A stretch of DNA of 16,366 bases from an uncultured Actinomycetes bacterium (GTDB taxonomy: Bacteria; Actinomycetota; Acidimicrobiia; IMCC26256; PALSA-555), in the NCBI GenBank assembly GCA_937927875.1, contig CALEYV010000119.1, forward strand, positions 1 to 16,366. The letters are read 5' to 3'. Below the pieces are notes generated by a model. That model was not told where the DNA came from and did not search any database. It was given only the letters and a program-made list of their open reading frames with translations. Numbering within the stretch: position 1 is the stretch's first letter; every line of letters starts with the position of its first letter. A program made the position numbers and the translations under genes. This document shows positions 12,820-16,366 of the stretch, one piece after another.

Positions 12820-14514
12820 CTACGCGGCGGCGTTGCGCAGGAGCTGGCCCGCCAGCGCGCCCTCGTGCTCGCCGTCGGCCATGAACACCTGGCCGTTGAC
12901 GAGCGTCCAGGCGTAGCCGCGGCTGCGTTGGATGTACCGGCCCGCGCCGGCCGGGTAGTCGTACACGTACTGCGGCTGCGGCAGGCCGAGGCTGTCGACC
13001 TCCAGCACGTTGACGTCGGCGAACGCGCCCGGCTCGAGGACGCCCCGTCCGGCGAGCCCGAACAGCTCGGCCGGCTCCGAGGTCAGCCGGCGGACGGCCT
13101 CGCCGACCGACAGCAGGCCGTGCTCGCGGACCCAGTACGTGAGCAGGAACGTCGGCTGGCTGGCGTCCATGATGAGCCCGACGTGCGCGCCGGCGTCGGC
13201 GAGGCCCATGACGGTGTCGGGATGACGCAGCATCACCGCGACCGCGTCGAGGTCGTCGTTCAGGAACGGCCAGTTCAGGAGCGTTCGCCCGTCGCCGTCG
13301 AGCTCGATCGTGATGAAGGCCTCGGCTGGCGTGACGCCCAGCCGCGCCGCGTGCCCGGCCAGGCTGTCCTCGGGACCGAGGTCGTAGCGGGCGTCGCCGG
13401 CCGGCAGCACGAAGAGCTCGTCGGGCGGGATGGTGGGCAGGTCGCGCGCGGCGTCGACGAGCGCGGCCCGCTGGACGGGGTCGCGCAGCGCCGCGAGGCG
13501 CTCGGCGAACGAGAGGTCGCGCAGCGCCCGCCAGGTCGGCGAGCCGTCGAACGGCGTGCGGTGCACGAGCCCGAAGAGCATGCCGATCCCGCGGGCGGTG
13601 GTCTGGGGTGCGAGCAGCGCGCCGCGGGCTCGGGCCGCCTCGACCACCCCGAGTGCTTCGTCGTGCAGCTCCGGCACCCGCTTGGTCTGGCTGAGCCCGA
13701 AGGTCACCGGCCGGCCGGTGGCGAGCGCGAGGTCGGCCAGCAGCTCCACCTCCGAGACGGTGCGCCGCCCGCCCCCGGGGACTTGCTCGCCGAGCGCCGG
13801 TGCGGCCTCGAACACGCCCACGCCGCGCTGGCCCATGACGGCGGCGAGGGCGTGCAGCTCCCGGGCGTCGGCGTAGGTGCCGGGCACGGCCCGGCCGTCG
13901 GGGACGCGGTGCAGCATGGTGCGGGAGGTCGAGAACCCGAGCGCGCCGGCGCCGATCGCCTCGTCGACGAGGTCGCACATGGCGGCGATGTCCTCGTCGG
14001 TGGCGGGGGCCGGGTCGAGGCCCCGCTCACCCATGGCGTGGTAGCGGACCGCGCAGTGGCCGACCATGCCGCCGACGTTCACGCCCTTCGGCCACCGCCC
14101 GACCGCGTCGAGGTACTCGCCGTAGGTCTCCCAGTCCCAGGTCAGACCCTCCATGATCGAGTCGGCGGGGACGTCCTCCACGGATTCCATGAGCTCGGCG
14201 AGGTAGCGACGATCCTCGGGCCGGCACGGCGCGAACGTGACGCCGCAGCTGCCGAGCACGAGCGACGTCACGCCGTGCCAGCACGACGACGTCGCCAGCG
14301 CGTCCCAGCCCAGCTGGGCGTCCAGGTGGGTGTGGATGTCGACGAAGCCGGGGGTGACGAGGCGCCCGTCGGCGTCGAGCTCGCGGTGTCCGGGGCCGAG
14401 CCCCGCGCCGACCGCGGCGACGCGGTCGCCGTCGATCGCGACGTCGCCCGGCACCGGATCCCCGCCCCGGCCGTCGGCGACGAGGCCGTCGCGGATCACG
14501 AGGTCGTAGGTCAT
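12820..14514 (-). CDS. N-acyl-D-amino-acid deacylase family amidohydrolase
   Basis: This 564-residue cytoplasmic protein belongs to the amidohydrolase superfamily, D-aminoacylase branch (COG3653). The N-terminal beta-sandwich segment (DLVIRDGLVADGRG) leads into PGFVDIHTHLDAQ, with metal ligands His61 and His63. Cys90, in LGSCGVTFAPC, corresponds to the zinc-binding Cys of D-aminoacylase. GLADAGAHVGLIMDAS near the C-terminus holds the catalytic Asp region, and ADVNVLEVDSLG closes the sandwich. Family members hydrolyse N-acyl-D-amino acids or similar amides; the exact substrate is unknown. A TAGGCT element ends 6 nt before the ATG, suggesting a leaderless start, and no ribosome binding site is seen. 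It is followed at 4 bases by the ATL gene. Confidence 0.9.
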   Translation of the reverse strand: MTYDLVIRDGLVADGRGGDPVPGDVAIDGDRVAAVGAGLGPGHRELDADGRLVTPGFVDIHTHLDAQLGWDALATSSCWHGVTSLVLGSCGVTFAPCRPEDRRYLAELMESVEDVPADSIMEGLTWDWETYGEYLDAVGRWPKGVNVGGMVGHCAVRYHAMGERGLDPAPATDEDIAAMCDLVDEAIGAGALGFSTSRTMLHRVPDGRAVPGTYADARELHALAAVMGQRGVGVFEAAPALGEQVPGGGRRTVSEVELLADLALATGRPVTFGLSQTKRVPELHDEALGVVEAARARGALLAPQTTARGIGMLFGLVHRTPFDGSPTWRALRDLSFAERLAALRDPVQRAALVDAARDLPTIPPDELFVLPAGDARYDLGPEDSLAGHAARLGVTPAEAFITIELDGDGRTLLNWPFLNDDLDAVAVMLRHPDTVMGLADAGAHVGLIMDASQPTFLLTYWVREHGLLSVGEAVRRLTSEPAELFGLAGRGVLEPGAFADVNVLEVDSLGLPQPQYVYDYPAGAGRYIQRSRGYAWTLVNGQVFMADGEHEGALAGQLLRNAAA

Positions 14515-14520
14515 GGCCGG

Positions 14521-14526
14521 AGCCTA
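14521..14526 (-). promoter_or_regulatory. -10 element, TAGGCT, of the deacylase-ATL operon (probable leaderless)
   Basis: On the minus strand TAGGCT (TANNNT pattern) ends 6 nt upstream of the deacylase ATG, the spacing expected for a leaderless transcript. TTGACG occurs further upstream (14554-14559), but its 27-nt spacing is too long for a -35 box. The remaining gap to the NuoF-like stop (14605) shows only an 8-bp palindrome TTCGCGAA at 14579-14586. Confidence 0.4.
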
Positions 14527-14604
14527 CGACCGCGTCGGTGACTCGGCACCCGCCGTCAACGGCGCGCCCAGCCGTGGGTTCGCGAACGCGCGGCTGAGGC
14601 TCGC

Positions 14605-15996
14605 TCAGGCGGCGGCGTACGTCCAGTCCGGGTTCTTGCGCCGCTGCCGCTCGTCGTAGATCGCCCGGCCGTCGACGAGGTCGACGATCTTCGGGATGAC
14701 GGGCGTGTCGACCGCCGACCCGCCCGCCTCGAGCGCGGCGACGAACTCCTCCGGGAAGCTGCGCAGGAGGCTGCTGATCGTTCGCTGCTCCTCCTCGCCG
14801 AGGTAGCAGCGGTTCTGGTCGGTGACGCCGCGCAGCCGCTCGCCGATCGTCTCGATGTCGTGGGTGTCGCCGACGCCCTCGGCGATCGCGTCGAGGCGGC
14901 GAGTCACCTCGCCGGAGCCGTTCTTGCAGGCGCGGCACTGGCCGCACGACTCCACGTAGAGGAAGCGGGAGACCATCCGCGCCACGCCGACCATGCTGCG
15001 GGTGTCGTCGTAGACGATGAACCCGGCCGAGCCGAGCCCGCCGCCGGCCGCGGCGAGGCCCTCGTAGCTGACCGGCGCCGAGAGCCCGGCCGCCGTGAGC
15101 ACGGGGTTGGCGACGCCGGACAGCACCGCCTTCACCGCTCGGCCGTCGGCGAAGCCCCCGCCGAGCTGCTCGAGGACGTCGCCGAGCCGCGTGCCGGGCT
15201 CGATCTCGCCGTACCCGTCGCGCCGGGTGTCGCCGACGACGGTGACGATGAGCGGCCCCGGGGTCGGCGGCGTGCCGATGGTCCGATACCAGTCGGCGCC
15301 GCGGGCCAGGATCAGCGGGACGTTGGCGAACGTCTCGACGTTGGACGCCAGTGTCGGGTTCGACCCGACGACGTCGGCGTCCTCGGTCGGCGCGATGCCG
15401 GACGACCAGCCCTCCGCCGGCGTCGTCGCGAACAGCCCGTGCAGGTACGGCGGCAGCCAGCGCGGCATCGGGTCGTTGCCCTCGATGACCTCGAGCAGCG
15501 CGGTCTCCTCGCCGAGCAGGTACTCCTCGGGCCCGGCGACGATGCTCATCGGCGCGTCGCCGAGCAGGTCGGCGTCGGCCATCTCCGGCAGCGCCCGGCT
15601 CAGCGCGTCGATCTCGGGCTCGAACGAGGCCTTGACGCCGATGAACACCTCCCGGGCATCGACGACCATCGCGGCGACGGCGAGCCCCTCGAGGACCTGG
15701 TACGGGTTCTGGCGCAGCAGCGGCCGGTCCTTGAACGTGCCCGGCTCGCCCTCGGCGCCGTTCGCGACGACGTACCGGTCGCCGAGCTCGGCGCCGCCGG
15801 CGCGCACCGACCGCCACTTGCGGCCGGCCGGGAACCCGGCACCGCCGCGCCCGCGCAGCCCGGACGCGTCGAGCTGGTCGAGCACCCAGTCCGGCCCGCG
15901 CGCTCGCGCGCGCCGGATGGCCTCGCCGCCGCCGTTCGCCTGGTACTCGGCCAGCGAGGCGAAGGGTCGGGCCGGCAGCAGCAGGTTCGGCTCCAC
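14605..15996 (-). CDS. Stand-alone NuoF-like NADH-binding FMN / 4Fe-4S protein
   Basis: This 463-residue protein resembles the NADH-binding subunit F of complex I and the related subunits of bidirectional hydrogenases and formate dehydrogenases. GRGGAGFPAGRKW and NGAEGEPGTFKDRPLL form the FMN/NADH-binding core. A middle SLBB-type segment contains GTRLGDVLEQLGGGF. The C-terminal 4Fe-4S motif has Cys351, Cys354 and Cys357 (SCGQCRAC) plus Cys397 (NRCYLGEEEQ). All key ligands are present, so an active electron-transfer module is expected. No nuoE, nuoG or other complex I genes are beside it, so the partner is elsewhere or it is a separate oxidoreductase. GTG at 15996 is chosen from the family-like start (LLLPARPFASLAEYQANGG); the GGAG nearby is only 2 nt away, and translation may be unusual. 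It is divergent from the DUF2007 gene. Confidence 0.85.
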   Translation of the reverse strand: MEPNLLLPARPFASLAEYQANGGGEAIRRARARGPDWVLDQLDASGLRGRGGAGFPAGRKWRSVRAGGAELGDRYVVANGAEGEPGTFKDRPLLRQNPYQVLEGLAVAAMVVDAREVFIGVKASFEPEIDALSRALPEMADADLLGDAPMSIVAGPEEYLLGEETALLEVIEGNDPMPRWLPPYLHGLFATTPAEGWSSGIAPTEDADVVGSNPTLASNVETFANVPLILARGADWYRTIGTPPTPGPLIVTVVGDTRRDGYGEIEPGTRLGDVLEQLGGGFADGRAVKAVLSGVANPVLTAAGLSAPVSYEGLAAAGGGLGSAGFIVYDDTRSMVGVARMVSRFLYVESCGQCRACKNGSGEVTRRLDAIAEGVGDTHDIETIGERLRGVTDQNRCYLGEEEQRTISSLLRSFPEEFVAALEAGGSAVDTPVIPKIVDLVDGRAIYDERQRRKNPDWTYAAA

Positions 15997-16081
15997 GACT
16001 CCATCATGCCGAGGCGGCCCGCGGCGTCGCCCATGGGACGTCGAGTCGTTCGTTCCGCGGACCCGCTTCAAGGGGCGCCGT

Positions 16082-16087
16082 TACGCT
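16082..16087 (+). promoter_or_regulatory. -10 element, TACGCT, of the DUF2007 gene (probable leaderless)
   Basis: TACGCT fits TANNNT and ends exactly 6 nt before the GTG at 16094, as in the two other leaderless-type starts in this window. A GGGG run touches the start codon but is too close to act as a normal ribosome binding site. No clear -35 box is seen. Confidence 0.4.
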
Positions 16088-16093
16088 GCCGGG

Positions 16094-16351
16094 GTGGCCA
16101 AGACGCCGAATCCACGGGGCCGGATCGTCCCGTTGGCGTCGTACCCGTCGCGCTTCGAGGCCGACGTGGTCATCGGGCTCCTGAACAGCAACGACATTCC
16201 CGCCATGGGCGACTACGGCGACGGGGACGGCTGGGCGCCGCACCTCGCGCTCTACAACGGCGCCCGGGTGCTGGTCTTCGACGAGGACCTGGAGCGGGCC
16301 CGCGCCGTGCTGGAGGCGGCGTCGCCGCTCGAGGAACCGAGCGACAACTAG
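16094..16351 (+). CDS. Small DUF2007 (putative signal-transducing) protein
   Basis: This 85-residue cytoplasmic protein matches the DUF2007 pattern (PF09413). VPLASYPSRFEADVVIGLLNSNDIPA (about 12-37) forms a strand and the helix that spans 'two positions', a Gly/Asp-rich turn follows, and HLALYNGARVLVFDEDLERARAVLE (about 50-74) gives a strand and closing helix. The domain has a ferredoxin-like fold; the label putative signal transduction has no firm biochemical basis. The frame is open for a long way upstream over the antisense of the NuoF-like gene, but only the part from GTG 16094 is protein-like. The start is 97 bases from the divergent NuoF-like start. Only 15 bases follow its stop. Confidence 0.75.
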   Translation: MAKTPNPRGRIVPLASYPSRFEADVVIGLLNSNDIPAMGDYGDGDGWAPHLALYNGARVLVFDEDLERARAVLEAASPLEEPSDN

Positions 16352-16366
16352 GACGCTGTTGAAGAA

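Noticed and set aside
11087..12916. Plus-strand ORF of 609 codons opposite the RyR and ATL genes
   Set aside because: Composition is Arg/Glu/Asp/Gly-rich and low in hydrophobic residues, a typical shadow of a membrane-protein gene on the other strand.
15997..16071. Upstream extension of the NuoF-like protein to 488 residues
   Set aside because: It would need a TTG start, and the added residues are basic and unlike the family; the recognisable start is at the GTG at 15996.
14860..16362. Plus-strand 500-codon ORF opposite the NuoF-like gene
   Set aside because: It is antisense to a fully recognisable protein, has no motif and overlaps the DUF2007 gene in another frame.

Overview
The window is high-GC DNA with compact gene packing, GTG starts and a mycothiol-type DinB enzyme. 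This points to the chromosome of a high-GC actinomycetote. The class cannot be fixed from the sequence; an acidimicrobial or related lineage is a guess. No tRNA, rRNA, insertion sequence, CRISPR array or phage gene was seen, and no gene-free gap exceeds about 270 bases.

Layout, left to right. (1) 1-1334: the tail of a glycine-rich protein, then a secreted DUF3089 alpha/beta hydrolase that looks leaderless. (2) 1348-2058 (minus): a small cytoplasmic alpha/beta hydrolase, convergent with the previous gene. (3) 2181-3908: a DGPF/YCII protein and an ECF42-type sigma factor overlapping by GTGA, behind a site matching the reported ECF42 promoter (TGTCGA, 17-nt spacer, CGAC). (4) 3909-4871: a 267-base gap with an 8-codon ORF behind a strong ribosome binding site, a terminator-like hairpin and a 9-bp inverted repeat, then a crotonase-fold protein. 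(5) 4885-7906 (minus): a mycothiol-dependent maleylpyruvate-isomerase-family protein and an MMPL/RND transporter. (6) 8140-12355: the most unusual part. A membrane-tethered TIR protein with fourteen WD40 repeats (plus) lies tail to tail, 22 bases apart, with a polytopic membrane protein ending in a RyR domain (minus). (7) 12489-15996 (minus): an alkyltransferase-like protein, an N-acyl-D-amino-acid-deacylase-type amidohydrolase and a stand-alone NuoF-like flavoprotein. (8) 16094-16351 (plus): a small DUF2007 protein.

How the genes work together. The DGPF/ECF42 pair is a known autoregulated type of cassette. The deacylase and alkyltransferase-like genes are probably co-transcribed. The TIR-WD40 and RyR genes are the best candidate for an undescribed membrane-associated signalling or immunity module. 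The TIR fold can make NAD-derived signals, the WD40 array is internally homogeneous and varies at particular sites, and RyR domains occur in bacterial nucleotide- and ion-linked signalling proteins. The functional link between the two is inference from adjacency and domain logic only.
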